This document shows, piece by piece, positions 52,633 to 64,000 of a stretch of DNA of 64,000 bases (positions are counted from its first letter, which is position 1; every line of letters begins with the position of its first letter). Where the stretch lies: assembly GCA_951802425.1 (NCBI GenBank), contig OX637796.1, positions 2,914,001 through 2,978,000 on the forward strand. The letters are read 5' to 3'. The stretch is from Clavaria fumosa (Eukaryota; Basidiomycota; Agaricomycetes; Agaricales; Clavariaceae). Below the pieces are notes generated by a model. That model was given only the letters and a program-made list of their open reading frames with translations. It did no database searches and had not been told where the DNA came from. A program made the translations under genes and the position numbers.

Positions 52633-53192
52633 GATTGCTTGACGTCGCGCTCTGCGTGACCATTTTGAGTACCTACGTCGAACGTCAACCTGCACGGTCC
52701 ACCGTGAGTTCCAGGTCACTCTTTGTTGTAATATCGAAACCCGGAGTAGCCACAAATACAAGACGGCGACGATGGTCTTCTGGATGGGGACAGCAATAGG
52801 GAGCACGCAACGCATCAAGATTTCAAGATTTCAACGTGATCATCTTTTCGATGGCGGACGACAAAACTTTCAGAAACCGACATGCCATCGTAGAAACGGA
52901 TAATCTGATTAGTGGAGATGACCTTTCCCACAAAAAACGTCTGGGAAGCTGAAGTGAATGTGGGCGACACTGCTGCCTGGGGAACGTAAAGGTAACTGGA
53001 AAGGCCGAGGTGCAAAATTGGATTTGACACCTTGTCAAGTCACGTGGCTTGAAACCCGAACGCATATCTTATCTCGAAGTCTTGACTAACGCTTAACGCT
53101 TAACGTCCTCAGCCAGTGTGGCCAAAGGTGCACGTCCTTGTTTCATCCTAAGGGCGAGTTAAGAAACTTGTGCTAGCAATCCCCCTGGCACG
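52633..53192. other. Intergenic region upstream of MOSC gene
   Basis: Holds the presumed promoter of the MOSC-domain gene. Two overlapping minus-strand frames of 70-80 codons (52815-53065) show no domain, no intron support and no conserved feature, so they are not called. Confidence 0.45.
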
Positions 53193-54489
53193 ATGGCGAC
53201 AAGTGGGACGGCGCTGGTGACGAAAATCTTGGTTCATCCTATCAAAGTTTGCAAGTAGTTTGAGTGCCAGGATTTGCGCTGATAATCTCTTAGAGCTGCC
53301 GTGGTACCTCTCTTGCAACCGCAAACTACAGTCCTGAAGGACTCGAAGTAATTAGAGCCCTATTTTGACGCTAAGTAATGGGTGATACTTAAGCACGGGT
53401 TGCCAGTATGACAGAAAGTGGTGTATCATGGACGCGAACACGCACAGAATTATCACTGCGAGAGATATTTCAAAGGTACGTCTGTCGTACCTGACGGAGA
53501 GCTCGCATTGATGCCTTGACCCCAGTTAGTCCTGATCTGCCCTCGCATCGAACTCGAACCTAGCTCCCCTCACGCCGGGAAGCTGCACATCCGTTTCCCC
53601 GAAGGATCTGGTTGTGATGAATTTTCCGTACCCCTGCAACCGTCTGATGACCTTCTGCATAATTGGCAAAGGTGACGCTTTTACTTGATGTCAGATCTAT
53701 TTGTTGATATGTTGGATAGGTTGACAGACGTCCATCTGTGGGGTCAGAACCTTGAGGGATACATATGCCCGGTGTCATGCCCAATGCCCACATCCACGTC
53801 GCCATCCTCAGTGCTTTCAAAGTATTGCAATGGCCGATCTGTCCATCTCGTATACAAAGGGTCTCAGCCACGACTAGCAAAGCCTACGCGCGACTTCCCC
53901 GATTTAAATGCGACATTTTGGTTCCAGGATGGTTACCCACTGCTGATTATATCCGAGGAGAGCGTGGAGGCGATCGAGGCTGAGATGAGGGCGCTTGTGG
54001 GTATACAAGGCATCCGGGAGAGGTGGCAGGCTGACAAGTTGGAGGTGGAACGGTCGGTTGAGCTTTTAATCAGCCCAACGAACAGTCATTCCGACACCTT
54101 TATCAGGTTCCGACCAAACATTGTTCTCAGAGGCGCAGGGGCTTTTGCTGAGGATAACTGGGCGGAGATCGTTTTACAATCTGCCCAGCATTCCCAAAGC
54201 GAAGGAAGGATGTCGCTTGTGTCCAAATGTACGCGTTGCTTGGTACGACTTCTTCATCACTTGGCCTTGAATCTAGGGTTGACTCCGCAGATCCTAGCTG
54301 CCGAACGTGGATACCAAGACAGGCATTCGCGATCCAGCGGTTCCGTATAAGGTGATGCTCAAATCCAGAATTGACAAATCGATCAACGAGCGTAGTCCAT
54401 GTTTGGGACGCAACGCCGTACCTTCGGGTTGTGGCAAGATTGAAGTCGGCGCCATTGTACATGTCATGAGGAACGTTGACGGCAAATAG
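53193..54489 (+). CDS. MOSC-domain molybdenum cofactor protein (mARC family)
   Basis: Predicted Moco-binding reductase of the mitochondrial amidoxime-reducing component/YcbX type. Exons 53193-53246, 53294-53347, 53407-53475, 53526-53671, 53720-54242 and 54298-54489 give 345 aa, frame-checked. The MOSC N-terminal beta-barrel begins at once: KILVHPIKSCRGTSL, YSPEGLEYDRKWCIMD, IITARDISKLVLICPRIEL. The MOSC domain has FQDGYPLLIISEESVEAIEA, FRPNIVLRGAGAFAEDNW and the KCTRCLLPNVDTKTG motif; the Cys in TRCL is the candidate Mo ligand. The end, IEVGAIVHVM, is the final strand. No N-terminal transmembrane anchor is visible, unlike mammalian mARC. All introns are GT-AG; the first two coding exons are 54 nt each. 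Confidence 0.87.
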
Positions 54490-55419
54490 GCACGATATGT
54501 GCTCTTAGCTGCGAATGGAGAACGTTGATATCGGCCCGACTGCGCGGGTGTGCTTATCGTGTGCCTTCATAACACCGGAAAGACCCAATCCATTGGTACG
54601 AGCTATCATGTGCTCTTGCCACATTCCGCAGTGGCATGGAGAAGATGATCACGTTCGTTGCATGAGCAACGCGAACAAATGGGGGCTTAAGCGAGGTGGG
54701 GTACACTGTCAAGTCGCAGTGTTCATCAGACACTGCCTCTTCTGCTCTGTACAACCCGGCGTTGACATTGCTGCGATAATCGGAGCCGTTCCAGTAGGCG
54801 GTGCTCCTACTAGTCCTAGTTGTAAGTTCTTGGTGTCTAATTCCTCAACAAGCACGTTCGTTCATCGTAGACTACGAGTGCACAACGACTTCCTATCATG
54901 GTGAGTTGAAGTCATGCTACATCGAGATTTGCCCCATAGCAGGCTCTACATGGGCCCACTTTTTCAGGCCGATGTAAAAATCGCACAAGGAGACGGTACC
55001 GCGTGCTCCGACGGCTTGATTAAGTCACGCTCACGCAGAAAGACTGCTAATTGGAGAATACCATGCAGCAGGCTAGATTTGCCACGTGCAATACTGAGCA
55101 AAGTCATCGCGGTGAGCCCCGAAACGCTTCGTGCTCCATACAAGAAAACAGCCTTTGCGCGGTGACCGGTGCGGAACATGCGCGGTGGTGGTGTTCCGGC
55201 TCTGTGTTTCGCCAAGTGGATAATATAAATTTGGTGCAGAAGCTCGCCATTTAGCTCTGAGAGTGGCTATGCGTGTGTGTTTTCTATATAGTATCCACCA
55301 GCATCAGCCCTGGTGTACGGTGCCCACGCAGTGAATGAGCGGCGCTGGCCATAGTTTATACCTGAAGTTATAACCGCTCAAGACGGCGACGCCGGGCATC
55401 TTCGCCCAAGCCCTGAAAT
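54490..55419. other. Intergenic region without recognised gene
   Basis: Lies between the MOSC gene stop and the deubiquitinase ATG. A 129-codon plus-strand frame (54515-54904) and an 83-codon minus frame (54964-55215) have no domain or splice support. The last 200 bp should be the deubiquitinase promoter. Confidence 0.45.
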
Positions 55420-58400
55420 ATGGCAATCGCAAAATGGATACCATTCGGGACACCACAGATTTCCTCGGGCTCGCAGCCAGCCAAACCTCCCGTCGTTCCG
55501 GCAATCAGCTCTGCGGATACCAAGAAATTTGGTCTTGAGAACGTACGTACATTCTTCTGTGTATCCCTCTGGACAGGCTTGACTCGCTGAGGTGACTTAA
55601 CTTGGAGAGCAGTTTGGGAATACTTGGTGTGTACATTTCAGCAATGTCCAGACAATGTTCATCCATTGTTTGCCTTCGCAGTTATGCCAATTCAGTTCTT
55701 CAAGCCCTCTACTTCTGCATCCCATTCAGGGAGTTGCTCCTGCAATATACCGATCCATCCGTCTCGCGCTATAATTCCCCATTGCCTCTGTCCTCACCTC
55801 AAGCGCCCGCAACGGCCACCTCTCCTCGGTGGAAGCTAGAGCGGAAGGCGTCGAGCTTGCAGACCGCGGATGTCCCCTCACCCGTCGTAACCGCTACAGT
55901 CTCCATTCCATCTGCTCCTCCTACGCTCTTCTCCGCTCTCCGATCCCTCTTTCTGTTCATCTCCAAGAACCCAGCCGAAAAGGGCACTGTTGCCCCTCGC
56001 GCATTCATCGACAAGCTCAAAGAGGTCAATGAACTCTTCCGTTCAACCATGCATCAAGACGCCCATGAATTCTCAAATTACCTTCTGAATAAGATTGTGG
56101 AGGAGATGGAGCAAGAATGTGACCGAAAGGCGAGCGATTGTGAGTACTTGCCGCCACTTCGTAGTTCGACTATGTCAACGTATCTCTTCGTCATGCCAGT
56201 ATCAAGTTCTAGGGGTACGAACTCGCATGCAGCATCAACGTCCTCTAGAAGCACCCAAGCCACCACCCTAGTGCATAGGCTCTTCGAAGGCGTTCTCACC
56301 AGTGAAACGCGCTGTATGACATGCGAAAACGTAGGCAACTCATCATTCATGAATTCCGACCGATCTCATAGAGATCTAGGTTTCCTCGCGGGACGAGGCA
56401 TTCTTAGATCTCTCCGTCGACATTGAGCAAAATTCAAGCATAAGCGCGTGTTTAAGGCAGTTCAGCGCGAGTGAGATGCTCTGTCAGAAGAACAAATTTT
56501 TCTGCGACTCGTGTTGTGATCTACAGGAAGCAGAAAAGCGGTAAGTGGCCTTCTACCTCATACAATCCCCATTCCCATGAATGTCATTCAGAATGAAAAT
56601 CAAGAAGTTACCCAATGTTCTTGCGCTACACCTGAAACGCTTTAAATATCAAGAGGATCTTCAGAAGTACATTAAACTGGCATACCGCGTTGCTTTTCCT
56701 CTGGAACTTCGCTTGTTTAATACTGTCGATGACACCGAGGATGCCGACAGACTGTTTTCCCTCTTCGCCATCGTAGTGCACATCGGAAAGTACGTATCCG
56801 GTCAGTGTCATGTTTTGATCTCCGGTGTCTTATCTTCATTTTCAACAGCGGACCTCACCATGGCCACTATATATCCATAATCAAAACCATGGCTGGTTGG
56901 ATGGTGTTTGATGACGACGCTGTTGAGCAGTTAAGAGAGAGTGATATTTCGAGATACTTTGGCGACTCAAATGCAGGATCCGCCTATGTTTTGTACTACC
57001 AAGCGGTTGATCTCAACCTAGCGGCTATAGGCTTACAGACGACGGCTCCAGATGTAACGGAGCAGGTCCATGCCGTCGTACAGCCGCAAGTCATTCCAGG
57101 TTCACCGATACAAACCGCGCCGGCGTTACCTCCAGGGTTGACAGAAGAAAATGACTCATCTCATTTCAGCGAACCCTCGACTCCCGCCGATGCCGCTGTA
57201 TCACAACTGTCAACGCCGGAGACCCCGGCACTGCCGGCCACAGGCGAGGATCCAACATCCAATACGGGCGCAACGGACGATTATATCGCTTCTACCACCC
57301 ATTCCATATCACCAATCAACCTCAAAACAGGATTCTTGAAGTCTTTACGTCGTACTCCTTCATCTAAAGCTGGTACAAGCGTTCCTGATCCGAGCGCGTC
57401 CCCAACAGACAAGCAATCAGATGCGACATCTGCCACTCTTTCCGTACCGCGATGGAAGAGTGACAGTCAACCCCCGCCCGTACCTCCTCTACCCGTAGCT
57501 GCGAATGGCGACGACAAGGACCACAAAAAGGTACCGCGTCCGCCGACCAAGGAGTCGGAGCGGAAACCTTCGACGTGGTTCAATCTGAAAGGTACCAAAG
57601 CGGAACGAGCACGACGGTCCATGCCTCCGCCTGTTAAGTCGCAGGGTTCGTTCAACGCGGAACAGGACAAAGGCCCGTCCTCCTCGCCGGGAGCTTGGTT
57701 CAAGAGTTCCGGATCCAGTCCGAAAAAGCACAACCATGGGGTCAACCGGCAGCCTTCAGAACTCAGTATGTCTGATATGGACGCGCTGAACACGTTTGGC
57801 TTCCCGCCCAAGACCACCAAGGCTCGACCGGATCCGCCAGCCCGACGACAGCGCAATAATGCAAACGGCTATGAGTCACATTCGGCTGGCTCGGCTACGT
57901 CCTCGATTGGCTCAATGCAGGTTATTCCTCCTGTCGATTTTGCCTCGACGAGGCGACCCTCGACGTCATCTCGGTCGTCGCCTCGTCAATCATCAACACG
58001 GTCACGCTCTCCATCAACTCGTGCCGGTACGTCAATTGACAAGGGGAAGGAGCGAGTTCCATCACCCATGCCTTCAACAGGGAGGGGCATCGCGGCACAA
58101 GGTCTGGCAACTTCTCCAAGCACTCCGTGGCAATGGGTCGCGACCCCTGGCTCGGACTCGTATGCGAGCTCTTCGACCTCGGCAGCATCGCCGTTGGTTT
58201 CAAGGTCTCCACCAGTCGCTCACGCGAACGGAGGTGCGGGGGGTGGAATCGACCGCCTGACCACCCCCAGTACGGAGGATCTGCCAGAGGAATGGCAGAG
58301 GTTGGAGATGTTCCCGCCACGAAGCGCCGGGATTGGTGCGTTTCCTACACCCGACCGAAGCCCTGCTCCTGCTGCAAACATTGGCCGGACTCGCACGAAG

Positions 58401-58571
58401 CGGAAGCTGAGCTTATCTGCACCGATACTTTTTGGACGTCGAGATCGGGACAAGCAGAAAGAGCGAGACCACGACAAGGAAAGGGACAAGGAGCGAGAGC
58501 GAGGAAGAGAGAAAGACAGAGGTGCTCCGTTGAGTTCGCTTGTAGGCTATTCGATGGCAGCCAGAATGTAA
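55420..58571 (+). CDS. Ubiquitin C-terminal hydrolase, UBP9/UBP13/creB (USP12/46) type
   Basis: Cysteine-protease deubiquitinase; creB relatives act in carbon catabolite regulation with a WD40 partner. Exons 55420-55542, 55613-55626, 55682-56139, 56200-56330, 56380-56540, 56592-56789 and 56849-58571 give 935 aa, frame-checked. The Cys box [20 protein letters not shown] is assembled from three exons: a 14-nt microexon carries FGNT and the first two bases of the catalytic Cys codon. Zn-finger cysteines are in CMTCEN and CDSCCD; the His box is [14 protein letters not shown] and later motifs include WMVFDDDAV and AYVLYYQ. After about residue 420 the tail is Ser/Pro-rich, then highly charged ([14 protein letters not shown] repeats of Lys, Arg, Asp and Glu). 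All introns are GT-AG. Confidence 0.92.
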
Positions 58572-58839
58572 CATTCCGCCGCCTCAATCCCGCTTTCATA
58601 CCCTGGCAGCCACCCCGCAGACCTTATCGCTTTGCATTTGTCTCCGCCCTTCCGTCAACCCTGTCTTTCACATACAGCAACACCATGCATAATATCACAG
58701 ATTCAATTGATGTAATTCTCAAGCATTTCATGTCCCAACGCGAGTTGAAAACTCATCAGCCGATACTCTGAGTGCTAAGTGCTCTCTGTGAGATATCGGC
58801 ATTCCTCTGCCGGGGTGCTGCTTATGTCCTAGGATGATC

Positions 58840-59060
58840 TCACAAAGGATCCGACGATGCGCAGCAGAAAGCATAGACTTTCGTTAGACGGCCCCATAAA
58901 CCGCAGCACATCGAGCTCACAAAAGGATCCGACGATGGGCAGCAGAAAGCGTAGACTTTCGTTAGACGGCCTCATAAAACCGCAGCACATTGAGCTCACA
59001 AAAGGATCCGACGATGGGCAGCAGAAAGCATAGACTTTCGTTATAAACCGCAGCACGTTA
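58840..59060. repeat. Three-copy tandem repeat of about 77 bp
   Basis: Copies start near 58841, 58918 and 58997, each beginning CACAAA(A)GGATCCGACGATG and containing GCAGCAGAAAGC, TAGACTTTCGTTAGACGGCC and CCGCAGCAC. The last copy is shortened after CTTTCGTTA. It lies between the deubiquitinase stop and the RNase H1 start. No coding role is evident. Confidence 0.9.
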
Positions 59061-59149
59061 AACCCAAACTGTCTCCACGCAGAGCCTTAAGCATATTGCT
59101 ACGCATCTCAAAGCTACGCGCACGCTTGGAGCGACCTCTGGCAAGTGAA

Positions 59150-60599
59150 ATGACTAAAAAAAATGGTGGCAAGTTCTACGCAGTTCACGCGGGAAGAAGG
59201 ACGGGCGTGTTCGCGACGTGGTGCGTCAGGCTCTTTTCTGGTTTCTGGTACGTGCGTGACGACTGCCCTGTCCACAGGGAGGAATGTGAGGCACAGGTGA
59301 AGGGTTACGTCGGTGCTAAGTTCAAGAGATTCAAAACTGCCGCGGAGGCGGACGCCTTTGTGTCCGGTTCTGCGATTCTGCCATCTGAACCTGCTTCAGC
59401 ACCTGATGGCCTTCCGAAAATCCTTGACGAGGGCGATTGGGAAGTTGTATACTGCGATGGCGCGTGCAAGGGCAATGGAAAAGAAGGAAGCGTGGCCGGC
59501 ATAGGTGTCTGGTGGGGCAAGGACGACCATAGGTGCGTCGGATGCTCCTCAGGGAAATCAAGGCTGATTTTTGGCTCAGAAACCTTGCGGAACGTTGTCC
59601 CGGTGCGCAGACGAATAATCGTGCGGAACTTGTGGTCAGTTTCTTCGCGTGTCTTTCGTCTAATGTGCTACTGATCATTGTCAACGAAGGCTATCGTTCG
59701 CATCTTAGAGACAACCCCATACACCAAGAAGCCTCTTCTGATCAAAACTGATTCGGAGTACTCAATCAACTGTATGCTAGCCCTCTGTTTTACCCGCATC
59801 TTCTCCTCATTTCACCTGCGTCATTTCCAATAAGGCTTCAAGCTCTGGCTCCCGAAATGGCGTAGCAATCACTTCAAAGCATCCTCAGGCGAGCTTGTTA
59901 AGAACTTGCCGCTCATCTTGTACCTCGACGCGCTCCTTGATGAGCGTGCGCGGGCGGGACAAAAGGTCCATCTGCAGCATGTGCGCGGGCATGTTGGCGT
60001 GGAAGGGAATGAGTGCGCGGATGTGTTAGCAGGTGAGGGAGCAACGATGAGGGAGGTCGAGGAAAGGGACTGGGCGGCTTTGGAGCGTGTGGTCAGGGCT
60101 CGGGATCCCCTGCAGGACAGAGAGGAAGCTGCAGAACCTCAGGACGAGGATGCAGGCGTGTCGCATCCCGACGACAGAGAGGAAGCTGCAGAACTTAAGG
60201 ACGAGGATGCAGGCGTGTCGCATCCCGACGACAGAGAGGAAGCTGCAGAACCTATGGACGAGGATGCAGGCGTGTCGCATCCCGACGACAGAGAGGAAGC
60301 TGCAGAACCTAAGGACGAGGAAGAGGATGCAGGCGTGTCGCATTCCGACGACGACATGGAGTTACCTGTCGACGTGTCACCGAAGCAGGTGGTGATGACC
60401 GAGGTTCCGATCGTGGAAGATACAGAGTTTGATGTGAGTAATATGGTTTTTTTCTCTTCGTTGCGCCGTGGTAGACAAGCAATTCCAGATGTGCGCAGAC
60501 TTCTTGGTGGACGACGAAGAATTTGCAAGGCAGTGGGCTAAACAGTGCCTGCTGGATGATGCTGAAGCGGCCAACAAGGTGACGCAGACTGCCATTTGA
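59150..60599 (+). CDS. RNH1: Ribonuclease H1 with N-terminal hybrid-binding domain and acidic repeats
   Basis: Degrades RNA in RNA:DNA hybrids. Exons 59150-59220, 59278-59532, 59580-59631, 59690-59771, 59835-60433 and 60480-60599 give 392 aa, frame-checked. The hybrid-binding domain is KFYAVHAGRRTGVFATWEEC to AKFKRFKTAAEADAFV. The RNase H fold has the acidic quartet: Asp in YCDGACKGNG, Glu in NNRAEL, Asp in IKTDSEYS and Asp in EGNECADVLA; HVRGHVG carries the loop His. Unusually, a 19-residue acidic repeat follows, present four times (DREEAAEPxDEDAGVSHPD), and then a Glu/Asp-rich C-terminal helix. The start is the first ATG in frame; a longer leader would need a non-ATG codon. All introns are GT-AG. 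Confidence 0.9.
60116..60349 (+). repeat. 57-bp tandem repeat in RNase H1 gene (four units)
   Basis: Units at 60116, 60173, 60230 and 60287 (the last with an insertion) encode DREEAAEPQDEDAGVSHPD with few changes. Near-identity at DNA level implies recent expansion; the multiple of three preserves the frame. Confidence 0.9.
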
Positions 60600-60854
60600 A
60601 CGACGATGTTTGTACGTACTTGACCTACTGGTGGTCTAAGCGTCATTCTTGTGAATCGAAACCCTCATGACAAAATCATAAAAGTGCTGTAACTCGATGT
60701 GCGATAGATACAAGTGGACATTGCTGGATAAGGCGTTTGGAAGCTCTGTGATGACGAGAATGATGGGGTCAACAAATAATTCAATGCACGGGCGCAAACT
60801 TCGGGAAGGAGAGTCCGGACAAGGGAAGAATGGAAACTCTCGTTACGACCGAGT

Positions 60855-63131
60855 TCATAGCAAAAGCGTCGAAGAGTCTGTCCCTTTTGCAACGAGAGCC
60901 CGCCAGTCGGATCTCCACTTGTTCATGTTGGCGCGCACTTTCTTGTCCGAGAGCGCGCGCCCTATCCATGTGAGGAGCATGTTCTCGTCTTCTGGGACGA
61001 AGGAAGACGAGAGCAAGGACAGGATGGTTTCGAAATTGGCCGAGGGTGAGGCAATGTTGTCTGCGTTGAATAAATGGGGGTGCTTGTACTGAGATAACTA
61101 AGGACAAGACGTACCTCGATATGCCCAGATGATACCCACGGCGACGATGACGAAGAGGTCCTTGCCTTCAAGTAAGAATACATCCCACAGCCGCAGCTGG
61201 CACTGGAACGGCACTGTGTTGGCGAAGAGCGTGATGTACCACTTGGTCGCGTAGCTCGTCGTGCAGACCATGTGTGTGCGGAAGGATCGGTATACATCCG
61301 GCATCATGCGCTCCACGAGGCGCTCTTGCACGTAGATCGCCTCGAGCAGTCCGGGGAAACCTGGGGCGAAGAGATCGTGCAGCGCGTAGTGAGGGTGCGT
61401 GTGCAGGCGGATGAGCGTCGCGTATACATGCGCGGGTGGGGCGTAGCAAAGGAGCGTTGCGGCTATCGGACCCATACCTTGCACATAGCCACATAGTGAA
61501 CAGTGCAGCGAAAATGCGTGCAGAACGTGGAAGAGAGAACGTTGCCTAGAAAGCAAAAACGTTAGTTTACCAATCCTTCTAATAAGAGATTCACGTTGCT
61601 AGACTCACCCAATGCCATATCTCGTCCGAAACATGACATGACCGCTGATGGTCCGGGGAACGTCCAGATCGATTTGGACGTCATATGTGCTGGGTTTTTC
61701 TAATTCTTCCTTGTATACCTTTTCCAGCTTCATGATCTCCTCCTTTCCACCCTGCGTCGCACGACTCACAAAGAGCTCCCACGCGGCGCTCCTCCACCGA
61801 TCGGGTATACCCTTGTACGTCCGTTCGCGCAGCTTGAGCTCCTTGGAGGGGCGGACTGTCCAGGTCTGGATGTTGCTGCCGGCGTCACGGCTCTCAGCCA
61901 CAAGCATGCGCGTCCATTTACCTATGCGCGATGTCTCTTTTGGTAGCGGTGGCGTTAGGGGTACACAAGGCAGAGCCACGACGCTCGCGGGCGCGCCACG
62001 CGGTCCCGCGGATACACGGGAGAGGCGTTTTTGGAACGATGCGCGAGGAAGGCCAACGAGTCGGTCGTGCGTTGGCATGTCGAAGAAACCATAGCTGCAA
62101 CAAAGGTGAGGCTAATCAAACACACGGGAAGAGAGAATGGCTAGTTGGCATGCTCACCGGTCGAGACTGGCGAGCGTCTCGAGCTCTTGCGGGTCGAGGT
62201 CAGAGCTTCTCTCCGTGCCGTCAGCGACCGCACTGTCTGCCTCTAACAGACTGGCCTGGCTCGTACCGAGCCGGGCGCGTGTCCTCTCTACCCCGTCTTT
62301 ATACCCATCTCCTTTCACACCGAAGATATCGAGCTGCGCGTAGGTGGTCCTAATGTAGAACGCATCAGGATCTTCGCCCGCAGAAGGGCCGGAAGTGACA
62401 CTAGAGGGTGCCGGAGAAATCCTGGATGAAGATATAGACGCGGTTTCGCGTTGACTTGAGTGAGGCATCGGCTTGAGGCTGGAACGCGACCCCGAATGGC
62501 TGGGGCGATGAGATCGGGGGGGCGTAGATATTCGCATCGAGATGATCGGTATTGGCGGTAGCTCGACGAGTTCGTCTGGGGCATGCATGGGGTGACGTAG
62601 GAGCTGGGGTTGCGAGGAGGGACGTCTAGGGCGTAAAGGGGAGGGGCGGGCGGCGTGGTCGTGTCCACCGAAAGCGGAGTATTGAGAACTTCTGTAGGGG
62701 GAGGTCGAGGGGCGGCTTCGTGACCGACGAGGATGAGGGGTGTTAGGACAAGAACCAGGCTCGGAAGCAGCGCTGGTAGTTGAGGAGGGTTTTCTGGTGC
62801 GCCACGAGGGGGATGGTCCAACCAATTTATGCTCGAGCAATACAGGGGAGATGCCGTTGATGATTGTGTCTGGGTCACCATGATGTCTCGAGCTTTCGGG
62901 GGCTGACAATTCTGGGTGCGATGTGTCGCTTGAATCGCGATGTGTGGAGGCGGATTCGTCCCGGGTCCAAACAGCTCTGCTGTCGTCGCCGTCTGCGTAC
63001 ATGGCGGCGTATAAAGTGATTACGGTCGTTTCGGATGAAACCCGGTCCGAGACGTGCAACTTTGGAGGGATCGACACTGCGGGCTGAGGGGAGTTGGACG
63101 GGGATGGTAGCACATCGCCTGACGAGGACAT
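60855..63131 (-). CDS. TBC-domain Rab GTPase-activating protein
   Basis: Stimulates GTP hydrolysis by a Rab GTPase in membrane traffic; the Rab is unknown. Exons in coding order 63131-62158, 62094-61609, 61545-61115 and 61060-60855 give 698 aa, frame-checked. The first 330 residues are Ser/Pro/Arg-rich and disordered, followed by SLDRYGFFDMPTHDRLVGLP. The TBC domain (about 400-640) shows YKGIPDRWRSAAWELF, the DLDVPRTISGHVMFRTRYG block containing the usual arginine (DxxR), then QRSLFHVLHAFSLH, CGYVQGMGPIAATLL (the YxQ glutamine finger), PFQCQLRLWDVFLLEG and IIWAYRDNI. Catalytic Arg and Gln are both present, so the GAP should be active. All introns are GT-AG. Confidence 0.9.
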
Positions 63132-63846
63132 GAATTTATGGCCTGTGTCAGTGGCTCGTCGCAGGCTGATTGCGGTAGCTGGTTTGTTCCTCCGCTGCTA
63201 CCCTGGGCTGCCTTGTTTTAGTTGTTGTTGGTGGTGGTTATAAAGAAGAGGGCGCTTGCGGTCTACGGGGGAAACTGCAGCCTCAGCCAGGTTCAAATAA
63301 CATGCGATTCCGAATTTACAGAGTGGGTTTACGCATTCAAATCCACCGCGGTTGGGCGGTGAGCATGCCGCTGTGTTCGGGCTGATGGTCTCCAGGGGCC
63401 AGGTCGTGGGCGCAGACAACGCCCACAATTTCAGCGGGCCACTTTCCCCACTTTCCCCCTTCCCCTTAACACGAGCACTTCGTCCGCGATATTCGCAGCA
63501 CCGAAGATTACTACCACGAGTGCGAGCGTGTAAAAAAAAAAGGGTGGATCTCGATACACCCGATGTACTCGGATACAATTTTTCAGATAAGACGAAAATG
63601 ACTTGCTCGGTAAGGATACAGGCTGTCGCCAACGTCGACATTGTCGTCGCAGTCGTAGTCACCGTCCGCTCCAGCAACTCAGCCTTTGCCGTCGAGGTAA
63701 ACTATACCGAAGTGTACTAGTATACAGTATCCCTCATTGAACAGGGGCGTCGTCCTGATTTGGCGCAGCAGTGGTGTAGCCGTGAGCAAGTACTTCTCCA
63801 ACATTGCCCTTGCGACTGCACCGCACACTGCAAGGCGTGTTCAAAG
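63132..63846. other. Divergent intergenic region (TBC GAP / AP-3 delta)
   Basis: Should contain both promoters. A (GTT)-rich stretch near 63215-63240 and an A10 run near 63532 are the only simple repeats. No further gene is supported. Confidence 0.5.
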
Positions 63847-64000
63847 ATGTGGGAGAGAACACTTCAAGATCTGGTCCGCGGTCTGCGCGCGAATAAGAAG
63901 GACGAGGCCAAATTCATCGCTCAGGCTGTTGATGAGATCAGGAAAGAGGTCAAGAGCAAGGACATGGAAATCAAGGCAGGCGCCGTCCTGAAACTTACAT
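63847..64000 (+). CDS. APL5: AP-3 complex subunit delta (start only)
   Basis: Large adaptin of the AP-3 coat, acting in Golgi/endosome to vacuole transport. Only the first 51 codons are in the window; the gene runs off the end. The start MWERTLQDLVRGLRANKKDE and the following EAKFIAQAVDEIRKEVKS and KAGAVLKLT match the delta-adaptin N-terminus, where KEDEAKYI and KANAVCKLTYLQ are the usual forms. The ATG at 63847 is the first residue of that conserved block. No intron is seen before the edge. Confidence 0.8.
   Translation, partial: MWERTLQDLVRGLRANKKDEAKFIAQAVDEIRKEVKSKDMEIKAGAVLKLT

Noticed and set aside
52815..53065. Overlapping minus-strand frames of 70-80 codons
   Set aside because: Two frames compete over the same bases, neither with a motif; they sit in the likely MOSC promoter.
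54515..54904. 129-codon plus-strand frame after the MOSC gene
   Set aside because: No recognisable motif, no TATA or intron support, and composition is not clearly coding.

Overview
The window is nuclear DNA of a filamentous basidiomycete, most likely an Agaricomycete. Genes are packed on both strands and broken by many short introns, mostly about 50-80 nt. The proteins are fungal housekeeping families (SYO1, SHO1, SIN3, SLY1, PRP22, an ISC1-type phospholipase). I rebuilt the genes by joining reading frames across introns. For every multi-exon model marked 'frame-checked' the summed exon length is a multiple of three and ends at a stop.

Layout. 1-7 kb: end of MetAP2, an alpha/beta hydrolase, an ISC1-type phospholipase C and the mRNA export factor NXT1. 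7-17.5 kb: PRP22, a DHX29/DHX57-type DEAH helicase and a small membrane protein. 18.4-24.3 kb: a hydroxyisobutyrate-dehydrogenase-like enzyme sharing a two-E-box promoter with an Ark/Prk kinase. 24.5-28.3 kb: a CTR copper transporter and SYO1. 28.3-31.4 kb: a gene-poor island of decayed duplicated segments with one possible small secreted protein. 31.4-38.2 kb: a proline-rich membrane protein and SIN3. 38.4-47.4 kb: an F-box protein, WBP11, an RNF10-type RING protein, the osmosensor SHO1 and a GHITM-type mitochondrial protein. 47.6-54.5 kb: SLY1, a tiny protein with an N-myristoylation signal, a damaged SF3B4/HSH49 gene, a minute poly(A) insertion and a MOSC/mARC protein. 55.4-64 kb: a UBP9/creB-type deubiquitinase, RNase H1, a TBC Rab-GAP and the start of AP-3 delta.

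The genes form no single pathway. Recurrent themes are splicing (PRP22, WBP11, SF3B4), vesicle traffic (SLY1, AP-3 delta, TBC GAP, Ark kinase) and divergent pairs on short shared promoters (ISC1/NXT1, PRP22/helicase, dehydrogenase/kinase, WBP11/RNF10, SHO1/GHITM). No CRISPR array, tRNA, rRNA or intact transposon was recognised, and no new multi-gene system. The most unusual signals are a high share of GC-AG introns (about 7 of about 131), an in-frame TAG plus a frame break in an essential splicing factor, a 24-A insertion flanked by target-site duplications, and the MGC-type acylated microprotein.
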